DNA from: Trema orientale
Taxonomy: Eukaryota; Streptophyta; Magnoliopsida; Rosales; Cannabaceae
Direction of reading: 5' to 3'
NCBI GenBank assembly: GCA_002914845.1
Contig: JXTC01000354.1
Location: 102,076 to 166,075 of the forward strand
DNA length: 64,000 nt
The notes below the pieces were generated by a model. It did no database searches, had not been told where the DNA came from, and worked only from the letters and a program-made list of their open reading frames with translations. A program made the position numbers and the translations under genes. Shown here piece after piece: positions 11,425-22,930 of the stretch. The first letter of the stretch is position 1; every line of letters starts with the position of its first letter.

Positions 11425-13196
11425 TGTAAAAGGGGCAAAAAAGTTGTAAAAGAAAAAAAAAAAAAAAGAAGAAAAAAGAAAAAGAAAAAGAAAAGAGTGC
11501 AAGTGATGGTATGTGGGGTGGGGGTGGTGAATGCGATTCGTCAAAAGCCATCTGTTCAATTTATCCGGAAGGCAGCTCTCAGAAGCAGCTGCTGCTATGC
11601 GGCGAGGGATTGGTGGACTCCTCTGCCTGGTTAATTTGGCTACTTGGCTGCTTTGCTTTGCTTTGGTTTTTCTATTTCTCTCTCTCAATTTTTATTTATA
11701 TATTATTAAAAAAAAAAAAAGAAAAGCCCATCTATGATGTATGATTTATCCGGCTTTGATGTTATTCACTTACACACCAGGGAGGAAAAAAAACGGTCTG
11801 TCTCTCTCTCTCTCCCTCTCGCATTCTCATTCTTTATTTTATAATGCACTTTATTTATTAATATTATTATTATTGTTATTTTATTCTTAAATTTCTCATG
11901 GCCTTCATATCACTCTTCACATGTGAATCGGTATAGCTTTTATTTTTTTATTTTTATTTTTCCAAACAAATTTTTGAATGCCCTTTCTTTGGTTTTGGTT
12001 AATACCCATGTTCTGTTTTTGTGCAAATCTCTTTCCTTCTATTTTATTTTGTTTTATTATTATTTTCGTTTATAAAATGTGTTTTGGGGGGGAGGGGAGA
12101 TTGTTGAATTTTTATGTTATCTAATGGTGACAACAATGAATTTGACCGACTGACCCACTAGTTTCATGTATCCATATGTTCTTTTGATGAAATTCATGTA
12201 TCCATACGTAACATGGATGGAAGTTTGCTTTAGTTGAGTTGATGTTTTGCGTGGAAATAATCATAACATAGGTATCATTATTAAAAATAAATCTATTTCC
12301 ACAATTAGGATCAAGTCATGGTAAGTTTCCTGAAATTGAATGTGTTTACAAGTGCACTTATAGATACTTTGATTTTTGGGCAAGAAAAGTTGGACATTGA
12401 TTTGTTTTTCTAGTGGTAGTGGTTTTTAATATAACCCGATAGTAGGTGAATTCATATGATTGTGTAATGTTCTAACACTAGTTTCTTAGTGGACTCTGTT
12501 TTCATTGCTCTAAAGTTAGATAAGGAATTACTTATCTCGAAAGTTTAAACTAATAAGAGTCGTATCAATATTTTGTTGTGTTATAAGATAGATAAGTATC
12601 GATATCGACAAAGTAAAAGCGGAATCATAACTTAAAATTTCTAAATTAGACGATCTAGAGTAGGGTGGAGGCTTAACTTTCTAACCTAAATAGTTTCCTC
12701 CTTTAGTGTAACTATGTTTACCATGCTTAAATTATATTTCCAACTGACTGTGCAAAATTGTGGTTTTTGCTTTATAAAGAAGTTGCTACTTTATCTAAGA
12801 AGGCCTTATTGTAAAAAGGTAGAATATTTGGAATATACACTCAGGCTAAGAAAAGGTTATTAGCAATGAAGTGATTGATTTGCACTATAAAAACATTCTT
12901 AGGAATATTTGACATTTAGTTATATGCCTTGGAACATTATAGGAACAACCCAAAAAGTAATTTTCTCTGATCTGCATGTTGAACTTTAGAAGGATTACTT
13001 TAGATTGTGCAAACTTAGTAATGAACCTTGTTTCAACCTTTTTTTTTAAGACCAAAAAAAAGAAAAAAACTAAAAGTAGGAAGTAGGAGTGAACTGATAG
13101 TTTTGTTATATTTAGTCATGTAATTAACCTGTATTATAATTTCCATTTGAGTATTCTCAATGTTATAGCTCCCTGAAACCGCTGCGAAAATGCATA
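11425..13196. other. Intergenic, no gene established
   Basis: A patch of higher complexity (11510-11660) gives overlapping open frames on both strands without recognisable motifs. It is followed by a (CT)n run (11797-11820). It could be the first exon or UTR of an unrecognised transcript, but no splice partner was found. The rest is AT-rich. Confidence 0.35.
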
Positions 13197-13272
13197 CATG
13201 CCTCTGTGTTCTCCAATTAGAGTAAGAGAATCAACATGCCTCTGTGTTCTCCAATTAGAGTAAGAGAATCAA
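13197..13272. repeat. 38-bp tandem duplication
   Basis: The unit starting CATGCCTCTGTGTTCTCC occurs at 13197-13234 and again at 13235-13272, identical by eye. Confidence 0.85.
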
Positions 13273-14560
13273 AGTCAAAATTATTGATAGAGAAAGACAG
13301 TAACATAAGGAGAAGAGATAATAATTTGGAGGGAAAAAGAGGGAGGAGATAGTATGGAGCATTTCTGTCTTTAAATAAACACACTGTGGATTGTAGGAAT
13401 GCTTTGACAAAAAGGTCCAAGTTCTCTGTTTCATGAACAGACTCAAATCATGTAGAACAAGTTGTTTAAACAGAAAAATTGGATGCTTTCTCTTTTTTCT
13501 AATACAAAAAAAAAAAAAAGAATAATGAAAATAAAATAGAAGGTTACAACAGTAATGGAGATTCTTCTGTCAGTCCCCGTAGGCTTTTGCTGACGTCTTC
13601 TTTTAGAGACTGGTCCCATTGTACTTGCAGACAAGATACCAGAATAGTCATCAATTATTGTATCCCTAAGATGTCATCTGGCCTAAGAGTAATCACTGGT
13701 AAATCGGATACCACACTCCAAACTACCCTTTAATAGTAATATAATAGGAATTACTTACTGCTTTTTCTTTCCTTCCAGAAGTCTATTGGTAATGCAGTAG
13801 AACATTACGTTATCTTGAGCAATTCATTGTTATTATATTAGTAATATTATTTTGGCGCAACACCTTTATTAATGTGTGATGCTTAGCATCACAAATTCTC
13901 AGGTACTCTTTAGTATTTTTTTTTTTAAGTAGCGAAGATGTATGCAACTATGCATTATAATATGATAGCATGCACTTCATTTCAGTTTTACAAAAACCTG
14001 TTAAATTTTGGTGGTACATTTGGAAATATCTTTTGTGGTTTGATATATTTAGGCAGATTTTTAGCTAATTATGAAGAAATCTATTACTTAATCTAAAAGA
14101 TTAACCAACTTTTAAAAGCATGAACATTCCTGTAATACCAACACACTACTTTTCCACCAATATTCACATCAAAAGGTTGGTAAACTTTTGGAGGTGAGAA
14201 CTCAGTGAACACTTCTTGTAGTGCCATAATTGATGAACCTTTTCATGCCATGCCCTGAATAATGAAGCAACACCCCAGCAGCCCTTCTTGGAAAAAGTCC
14301 TAGCCAGACTAGGTTTTGACTGAAATTTAGTACTGACTTAGTTAGAATAGGAAAGTTATTATATTTAGGTGGAAATGTTTTAATTTTTCACATATGAAGA
14401 GGAAAGTGGAATATTCATCTAAGAGAGTAAACAAACTTATGGTATTGGGATAATTTTAGTAGAAAAGAAAAGGCCAACCTTCACAACTGCCCCATTTAAA
14501 TTGAGTAATAAAACAGTAACAAATGTGGTTTGCCAAAACAGAGAAAATTCCAAAAAAATT
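13273..14560. other. Intergenic, upstream region of the gene at 14798
   Basis: No coding feature or repeat boundary was recognised. This is presumably distal promoter DNA of the following gene. Confidence 0.35.
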
Positions 14561-14563
14561 TAA

Positions 14564-14593
14564 AAACCCTAGACTGTCCCCAGCTATTTATAA
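14564..14593 (+). promoter_or_regulatory. Core promoter: telo-box and TATA box
   Basis: AAACCCTA (14564-14571, a telo-box-type motif common in plant promoters) precedes CTATTTATAA (14584-14593), a TATA-like element. A pyrimidine-rich leader (CTCTGCCTCTCTCCCCC, about 14628-14644) follows at the spacing expected for a transcription start. The ATG at 14798 is then about 180 nt into the transcript. Confidence 0.5.
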
Positions 14594-14797
14594 CACCCAT
14601 GAGGTCCTCCGGACTTCAAAGGATCAGCTCTGCCTCTCTCCCCCTTTCTCTCTGTGCATTGTGTACTTTGTCCTTGAGAATATAGGGGAAAAAACCCATG
14701 ATTCTTCCAACCCACCATCACCACCACCTCTTTTCTGCATTCCATTAGCAGCTAAAACCCAAGAAAAAGAGAAAGAAAGAACAAAAACAAGAGTGAG

Positions 14798-16875
14798 ATG
14801 AGGCAAAGTCGATCTTCTAATAAGCTTGAGAATATTAAAGGAACGGGAATTGATAAACTCAGTAAGCTCAAAGAAGAGCCTCATCTCTCTGGTGCCTATA
14901 TCCGTAGCTTAGTGAAACAACTAACCTCTTCAAAAACCAAAGACTCCATGAACCATCCCAAAGACCCAATAGATTGTGTTGTTGTTGTTGATGGTCATGA
15001 TGGTGATGCTTCTCCTGGCCAAAACTTAGCCAAACTTGGTGGTGAAGATTTAAGCCAAAACCAACGTAGTAGTAGCACTCAGCAAAACCAACACCCTCAA
15101 CAACACAAAAAACAAGTCAGGAGAAGACTCCACACCACTAGGCCTTACCAAGAAAGGCTTCTTAACATGGCCGAGGCCAGAAGAGAGATTGTCACAGCTC
15201 TCAAGTTCCATAGAGCAGCCATGAAACAAGCCAATGAACAACAAAACCAACATCAACATCAACAAGAAGAACAACAACCGCCACCGCCGCAGCCGCAGCC
15301 TCAGCCTCAGCCTCTGGTGATGCCTTGTTTTGAACAAGAAGGAAAGATTAAATCCCGGAGAAATCATAGGGTGTATCCATCAAGCACTAGTGCAAATTTC
15401 TCCAACTATCTAGAAAATCTTCCCTACACTTCCAATAATTTCTCTCATCATCATCATCATCAACAACCACCTCCTCCCAATCCATTCTCCTGGCCAGCTT
15501 CCTCAATTCCCACTCTCCCCTTGATGGACAATCTCAATTTCCCACTTCCAAACCAAGCCTTAGGCCTAAACCTCAATTTCCAGGATTTCAACAATATTGA
15601 CACTAGTCTCTACCATACCACGACCACCACCACCAACAACAACAACAACAACCACCCTTCCTCCTTCTACTCGGCCTCGTCGCCTTCGTCCTCCTCCTCG
15701 CCCTCTATCTCGATTGCCACCGATCACGAATTCCCCGGCTCCGCCGCAATGTTATCGCAGGTGGGACTGGGGCCTCCTATGACGGTTTCCGCTGCGGCCG
15801 CTTTCGCCACCACCAGCGGTGGCGGTGGAGGAGGGTTGCATGCAGCCATGGATGATGAGGAGATGGCTGAGATTAGATCAATTGGAGAGCAGCACCAGAT
15901 GGAGTGGAATGACACCATGAATTTGGTCACATCAGCTTGGTGGTTTAAGTACTTGAAGAGCATGGAACTTGGTGGCCCCAGTGTGAAAGCTGAGGATGAT
16001 ATTGATGATAACATTGATGGGTTTCGTCCCTTTGATGAAGTCATGGAGTTTCCTGCTTGGTTGAGTTCGAATGAGAGCTGCTTTGATCAACAGCATTTCG
16101 ATGATTATTACTGCTCAGATGACTATTTCCAGGCTCCTGCCTTGCCTTGGTAAGAATCTAATCAAGTTTTATCAAAATTATATTCAAAATATAAGTAGCA
16201 GCAAATGTTTTATGTTGCTTTCCTCTTTTTGTGACATATGGGAAATTGTTTCATATCTTATGTTCTTTTCATCTAAATAATTGAATTAGCCCATTTGGGA
16301 GTTCCGAGTTTTCACTTCACAACAGGTTATTTTATTCTTAGATTTCGTTTTCCCTTGTCGTTTCTGTGTAGATTAACATTTAAAATGTTATCAAGTACTG
16401 TGTCTGTACTTAGCCACAAGTACATAAATGGAACCTCAACTAGTTTCTCCAATTGGTATATATGCTTAATTTTCAAAGAAACTCTTGAGTTTTCAAGGCT
16501 CCAAAACACAAAATTGTCTTAGTTGTGAAAGTTGGGCAGAAAAGGAATTTGGTAAAACAGAAATTGTGGGCGTCTATGGTGCCTTCGTCACTGTGTCAGA
16601 TTTTCATGGTCCAATTATTTTGACTAACCCCACAAGAATCTTCATTTTTATTTTTAAATTCAAAAGTTGTGTGCATTGTTTCTTTGGCTTAACAAAACTA
16701 ATTCATTTCTATTGTTTGCTCATCATTTATATGATGGTTTGCTAGACTTTGATTTGTATGTACATACATATATAGATATATGTAGCTTTACTAATTGATT
16801 TTCTATTGTAAATTTGTGATGCACAGCATGGACATTGGAGAAATTGAAGGTATGGATGGGGACTGGTTATCGTGA
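14798..16875 (+). CDS. Plant-specific Gln/Pro/His-rich protein of unknown function (466 aa)
   Basis: Exon 1 is 14798-16149 and exon 2 is 16827-16875, joined across a 677-bp GT/AG intron within a Cys codon. Reading through the intron would stop at TAA 16151. The tiny second exon adds CMDIGEIEGMDGDWLS, which matches the end I remember for this dicot family. The first ATG is preceded in frame by TGA (14795-14797). A basic conserved block around residues 105-145 (RRRLHTTRPYQERLLNMAEA then REIVTALKFHRAAMKQA) looks helical. It is followed by Gln/Pro/His runs, an Asn/Ser/Pro-rich middle, and an acidic C-terminal third with MEWNDTMNLVTSAWWFKYL. There is no signal peptide or membrane segment. Relatives tend to be labelled 'hydroxyproline-rich glycoprotein family', but nothing here shows secretion; a nuclear role is only a guess. 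Confidence 0.85.
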
Positions 16876-18133
16876 GCCTCACAAGAATTGATGATTTGAT
16901 TCTTTTTTCTTTTTCCTTATTTTTTATTTAGATCAAACCTTTTGCTCTCTCCGTTTACCATTTTTTTTGGGTAGTTTTGGGAAAAGCCTTTTGCTTTTAT
17001 CTTGAGATTATAATAAGGCTTGTCTAAGATGTCAAGGAAGGCAGGCCATAGAGAGAAATAAATGTTTGAAAGGAAGGAGTATGCCCTTTATGTTTTTTTG
17101 TCTCCTTTCTCAGCTTCATATGTTGAAATACTTTTGATATATAATATATAATGTCATTGTTTAGGATTTAATGTTTTTAATAAGAAGAATGCCTTGTGCG
17201 CTTTCTGAGAATGAGGTCTCAAATCTTACGTACCTCAGCAAAAATGAAAGAGAAATACCACGTATTGATGTCAAAAGCTTATTTTCAATATGAATTGCTT
17301 ACCTTTCTTGTGAAAAGAAAATTTTCCAATAGGGCATTTAATTTCCTCCATTCATCTTTGTTTCTCCCAATTTAGGAGAGCAGGTGGGTGAGAGGACCAA
17401 TTTGGGTCTGGTCTCTGTAACTCTATTCAAGTCTTAGCTTTAAAGGCATAATAAACAAATAAATACTTTGGCGGTTTTGGTATGTATCCCACAGATTTAT
17501 TGGCAGGAAGCAAATCCGTGAAAAAATGGTTTGGTTTGGATTGTATCATGGGATTTTTTTTTAATTAATAATAATAATAATAATATTATTATTATATATA
17601 TTTATATATTATTGGAACTATCAAGTTGTATTATACAATCTTTAAATTGGAGACAATTGGTATCTCAAACTCAATAGTTCGGAGATTTAGATCGATCAGA
17701 TCGAGAACTGCTAACCGCATGTTTGTCATTGGTTATCAAGAAAAAGAGAACAAATTTGCATCTTTGGACTGACTAATTATAATATATTGAGACACATAAA
17801 TAGTACACGAATATTATTACAGTGAACAACCTGTCCAAAAATATCCCAATTTGCTTGTTTAACTGAATTGCATGAATTTTAGATATCAACTTTTCCTAAT
17901 ATTTTAAAGTAAAATGTAAGCTTGAACATTTTTCTTTTTATGTAACTTAGAAGAGAAGTATATATATATATATATATATATATATACTAGCATCTTATTA
18001 ATTAAAAACAAACTTAGTACAAACATTGAGCATATATTGAGCTTAAAAACCCTCTTTTTATTCTTTAATACTAATAATGGCTAGATAAGCTTACCCAAGA
18101 CTATGTGATGGGCGGGTGAAAATATCAAAGGCT
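16876..18133. other. Convergent 3' region between two genes
   Basis: It holds the 3'UTR of the upstream gene and, at its right end, that of the minus-strand FMO gene. It contains (TAA)n/(ATT)n around 17568-17595 and a (TA)n run at 17957-17986. No further gene was seen. Confidence 0.45.
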
Positions 18134-21100
18134 TTATTCCTCTTTTTCATAGTAGTCTTGGCTGCTATAAGGGCTAAAAGCTTCTAAAAACCAATTAGTC
18201 TTCCTCCAAGGACTAAACCCCATCTCTTGGCATATCTCATCACTGTGGTTGATACTGAATGTGGAAATGCAGTGTCTTTTGTGGAACCTTGTGGTCCTCT
18301 TCATGACCTCTAGCTCCTTTGTTACTTGATCAAGCATTTTCTCCACAGTTGGAAGCTTGAACTTCTCGTCCGCCAGCCAAGAGAGCCATTTACACCGCAG
18401 CTCCGCCGTGTGCAGATTCGAAACGCTCTCTATGTACCCCACAAATGCCATGTTTGGGATCAATGGATGAATAGTGCCCCTGGTACATATCCAATTTTTC
18501 ATTATTAGACATTAGCTAGGACCAAAAAGAAAAAGAAACCTTCAATTTTTTGAAAAAATTATTTTCATGGTGACAAATTTAGTTTGATCAATAATCATGC
18601 TCATTTGATAAAAAATTTGAGAGGAATGCTAGACACATTTTCTTTCACACTCTTTTTTACACCATCCAGTCTCACAGTCTGACACGTAGATCTTACTATT
18701 TAGTTTAATATTTTAATAATACAATAAACCATACTGAAACTATAATGGAATTCACGTGTCAAGCAGTGAGACTGAAAGAGTGTAAAAGAGAGTAGCATTC
18801 CTCAAAATTTGGACTTCTTTGTAATTTGTTTAATTAATTTTTTTTAATGATTCTTAATTTCTTATTTAGAAAGATTACAGAAAATGTTGGGCTGGTTTGA
18901 TTGAAATTTTTACAGTGAAAAAGAGTATTTTTTTTTTTCATCTAAAATATTCATTAACAATGAGTGGAACTTCCTGTTTATCTAAAATCTGAAGTTGGGT
19001 AGCTGTGGTTTTGAACTAAGTTCCTTAAAAATCCATTTTTTATATGTTTACCACACACTTTCGACCCAAAAGTTCTGGAATAAGTGATGTTAGCTTTTTA
19101 ATAAGCTTTTTGAAACTGGATCTAAAATTCTTTTATTCTCAATGACGTACTAGCTAGCTAGATGTGAAATTAAGAAATTTTAGTACCTTAACGAGCAAAA
19201 AAAAAAAAGAAGAAATTTTAGAACCTAAAGAACCTGATATGTATTTTCTTCGTTCTAACCCAATTATAAAATGCGTGGGAAACACATGATTTTAAGGTAT
19301 GAAATCTGACACGTATTGCAATATCCTCTTTAGCACGATATGCACATGAGTAACTACAAGGGCACTTGTATTTAGTTTAATTAGTTAAGATGTCCAAATA
19401 AACCAAGCTATCACACTGGCATAATCTATTGCATACATAATTTGCATGTTTAAGTGTCAATTAATTGTATTTTCACTTTAAATAATTTATTACCTGTACA
19501 AGGGCATGACCCCAGTAGAGTCCAAAACGAGGCTTCTAAAAGGCTCAGGTAGTATAGATTGGAGCTTTTTCTTCCCATCATAACCAGTGGCAAGAAGCAC
19601 AACATCAGCTTCTAGCTTGGTTTGGTCTTCAAATTGAATACCACCACTCCAAAACGACCATTTCGAAGCTTTTTTGAATTTTATGTTTCCCTTGTCCGCC
19701 TCCTCAAAGAAATTCTCAGGCAATATAGCCATTTGGCAAGAAGCATAGTCCTCCTCAAAGGGATGATCCGGTTTTAGTCCGTACTTTATCAAAGGTAGCT
19801 TCCACATTAAGTATAACTCTATGAACTTGGAAATTGCCCTTCTCTATAAATATTAATTAATTAGTCGATAATTAGTCATTACATTAATTACGCAGTAATT
19901 AACACATAATTAGTAAGTTAAGAAAGAATTAGAAAAAAAAAAGGAAAAATGGAATTTTACCAAGGGGGAGAAAAGAAGGCATAAAAGGATTCGGAACCAG
20001 CCTTGGTTAGGCCTTTCGTGGAGAAATTGAGAAGACCTTGTTGAATAGAACAAGAAAAATGGTAGTCCCCATATCCAATATGACGGAACGGTCCAATGTA
20101 GAGTCCTTATCACCATTGTGCATGGTTGCCCGTTGGCTCCTTTAACCCACAAAATGAATAAATAAAGAAATAAAATAAGATAAAGAGGGGAAAGGGACAT
20201 ATAAAAAAACCTCAAATGCAAAGCAATTTCGTCAACCACATTTTCTATATATCAAGACCAAGAATCAAACAAAATTTATATCTGGCATGCATTTTGTATT
20301 ATTGAAAAAAAAAATTGTTACGTATAGAATAAAAATACAAAGAACAAAATTAATCCAACTATTACGTTACAAAAAAATTTCATCCCACTATTTTCCTTGT
20401 GCATTTATACTTTACAGCAATTTTTTTTGGAATACTTTTATCCTTCTAGTCAAATTCATAGATTCTCGTATTATTATTATTATTATTTTAAAACTGATTT
20501 ATTTATTTATTTATGCTTTCTGTACCCGAAGTAGCCCCCGAAATAACCAGAAACTCCTAAAAGCCCACGCCGAAGCCCGTCTAAAAGTGGGGTCTGGCAA
20601 CTCTGGTCGAATAGCTGATGATTAGGCTCGGTTGTACATGGCCAGCTGAATTATTTTTTTTTATTTTTTTATTTTTTGCGCTTAAGGTCAACAAAAATTA
20701 TTATGATTTGGCAGTAGTACTAATTAAAGCAGGAGACATATAGATATGCTGCTTTATGATGAGGTTCTAATTGGTCAACGAGCCTAAGTACTTATATCAA
20801 GTTAGTACAGTGACCAGTAGTTATTGTCAGCCAGCTTGACCATTGGACAGTGACGAAGCATATATATAGATATATATACACATATATATATATATGTACA
20901 TGAGTCGTTATTAGTCGTGTACATGTTAATTTATTTTTCTTTTGAAGGAAGAAACCAATGATATATATTGTTAATTTGTTACTCCTTTTCAGTAATTAAA
21001 AATAAAACATAGCGGCTGAGAATTAACTTATATAATTTTGAGTTATATACATATATTACATAATATATATTAACTTAATATTATGTTGCATTATTTAAGT

Positions 21101-22771
21101 TATTTTTTCAAGATAATTTCTCGAGATAGTAACATCACTCTATTTAAATATATTATATTGCATTATTTGAGTTATTTTTTCAAGATAATTTCTCAAGATA
21201 GTAACATCACTCTATTTAAATACGCACCTTGATTTGCTTCTGCGCACTCCATAGCTAAATCAATGGCTGATTTCTTGTAACCAATAATGGCAACCTTTTT
21301 CCCTTTCAAGAGAGAATGAGCAGCTTCTTTGTCGAGCTTGGAGTACTCCATGGAATGCAAAACTTTTCCAGTAAATACTTGTCCACCACTACTATTAATG
21401 GACGAGTTATAATAGTGAGTTGGCATTCTTGGTATGTCTCCATATTTTCCAATGCATACCACTAGAAACTCAAACGCATACCACTGCTAGATCAATAAAC
21501 ACGTTATAAGTTAACAATTCTAGAGTACAAAGATCCGACGAATTATTAACAAAATTTTAATTAATTATTCAAGAGTTTGATATATATATATATCTTTTTG
21601 GAATTTTTGCTTGTAAGGCAAGGCTCTTGAAAATTGTATTAGAAACCACTTTTTCGCCACAAAAAAGCAGTTCCAAAATTAGTCAATATGTCTTAACATA
21701 TATCAATTAGCACAACCGTATATACGAAATGGTTAATGACGACTCTTTAGTCCTGGTCTCCTGTACTGACTATTAAAGTTCAAGTGGAAAGTTATTCAAT
21801 TATTAACGCTGACGGTAAAAAATCATGATAATCACATGATTCTAGTCTAATCTTTATTATTGTATATATACTCTTATATGATAGTATACATGCGGTCTTC
21901 TTTATACTCGTGATTCTTACCATGCCACCATACTTTAGCAATTAATTAATATCTCTAACAAAGACCAAAAACTTAAACTTATAAGGTACACGTAGTCGTA
22001 CACACACTCATATATACGTCTAACCATGTGCTATATGAAGGTTAAAATCTTCGGTAAGGACTTGCGATGAATTATATATTATATTTGTGTGTGTGTGTGT
22101 GTGAAAATTTGTGTAGCCGAAGGTTTTCATGAACAGAGAATTAGTTAACAATAATCATGCATGCAAAACAATATAACTAACGTATATTATTATAATATAT
22201 GACTTAGGTAGTAATAAAAACCACTTGAGCCTCAGTAGGAGGTCATGACCTGATGCATGATCATCAATACCTGAACGGCGTCATTTGATTGATTAGATGT
22301 GTCCTGAACGGCAACCTCCCAAACGGGATGGCCTTTCAAGAGAGGCCCGTACTCACCAACCGGCTGCTTCTCTGATTGGTCGAATGTTGTTGTTGTTGTT
22401 GTTCTTCCGGTGTGGTCGAGACCAACATAACGAATCTGGATCACCTTGGAGTTAAACTTGATGTACTTCAATACATCAAAGTGTTTGGCATAGCCGTACA
22501 AGTAATCCAAGACCTGCAAGTGAGAAGGGAAAGTAGAATTGTCTCTATCGGGCCAAGGGTAGTCGGAGAACTCGTAATCACATCGAGGTGTTTGGAGTTT
22601 GGTGCAACTGTATGAACAGTGCTTCCAAACACCCCCTATGGAGTCCGTGGCCTCCAACACAACAGGGCTGTGATTCGAGAGCTGTTTGGCTGCGGCGATA
22701 CCGCTAATCCCGGCCCCGATTATTCCTACTTTGGACACTAACGTAATCTGGTTTTGCTTGTTATCGGCCAT
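18134..22771 (-). CDS. Flavin-containing monooxygenase, FMO1-like (543 aa)
   Basis: Five exons on the minus strand, all with GT/AG borders: 22271-22771, 21228-21483, 19961-20139, 19494-19843 and 18134-18479; total 1632 nt including TAA. Visible motifs are the FAD-binding GAGISG (residues 19-24), the FMO signature FTGKVLHSMEY (204-214), a GYKKSA nucleotide-binding motif (235-240) and ATGYDG (397-402). The C-terminus SPYSSQDYYEKEE is like that of Arabidopsis FMO1 as I remember it. The NADPH motif lacks the second Gly of GxGxxA; in that clade this is normal. FMO1 in Arabidopsis N-hydroxylates pipecolic acid in systemic immunity; whether this copy does the same or is a paralogue with another substrate cannot be told. 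Exon 1 includes six consecutive Thr codons from a trinucleotide repeat. No frameshift was found. Confidence 0.92.
18620..18803. repeat. MITE in FMO intron 4
   Basis: The ends GAGGAATGCTAGACAC and, in reverse, GAGGAATGCTACTCTC are inverted repeats extending about 60 bp (TTTACAC, CAGTCTCAC, TGACACGT). The flanks AAAATTTGA and AAAATTTGG match at 8 of 9 positions. Its terminal GAGNAATNCT resembles the element at 44729-44912, so both may belong to one Mutator-like MITE group. Confidence 0.65.
21081..21222. repeat. 70-bp imperfect direct duplication beside FMO exon 2
   Basis: Copies at 21081-21150 and 21153-21222 (period 72) differ at about three positions. The second copy ends six bases from the exon 2 border at 21228, so it covers the intronic side of the splice donor. 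The GT donor itself (minus strand, 21227-21226) lies just outside the duplicated block. Confidence 0.85.
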
Positions 22772-22920
22772 AATATATATATATATATATATATTTATAT
22801 TATGGACAGTGATATTGCTACTACTACAAGCTCAACAAAACGTGATCAGAAGATGGCTTGCAATTAATTAAGCTACCAGATGTGTTATAGTAATGGCTTT
22901 ACGAGATGATCAAAGGTGTC

Positions 22921-22930
22921 CTATTTATAG
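22921..22930 (-). promoter_or_regulatory. TATA box of the FMO gene
   Basis: CTATAAATAG on the minus strand lies 150 bp upstream of the ATG at 22771, leaving a leader of about 120 nt. The leader contains an AT dinucleotide run (22772-22793) directly before the start codon. Confidence 0.65.

Noticed and set aside
17957..17986. AT dinucleotide arrays as regulatory elements or origins
   Set aside because: They are simple microsatellites, common across the window, with no supporting motif.
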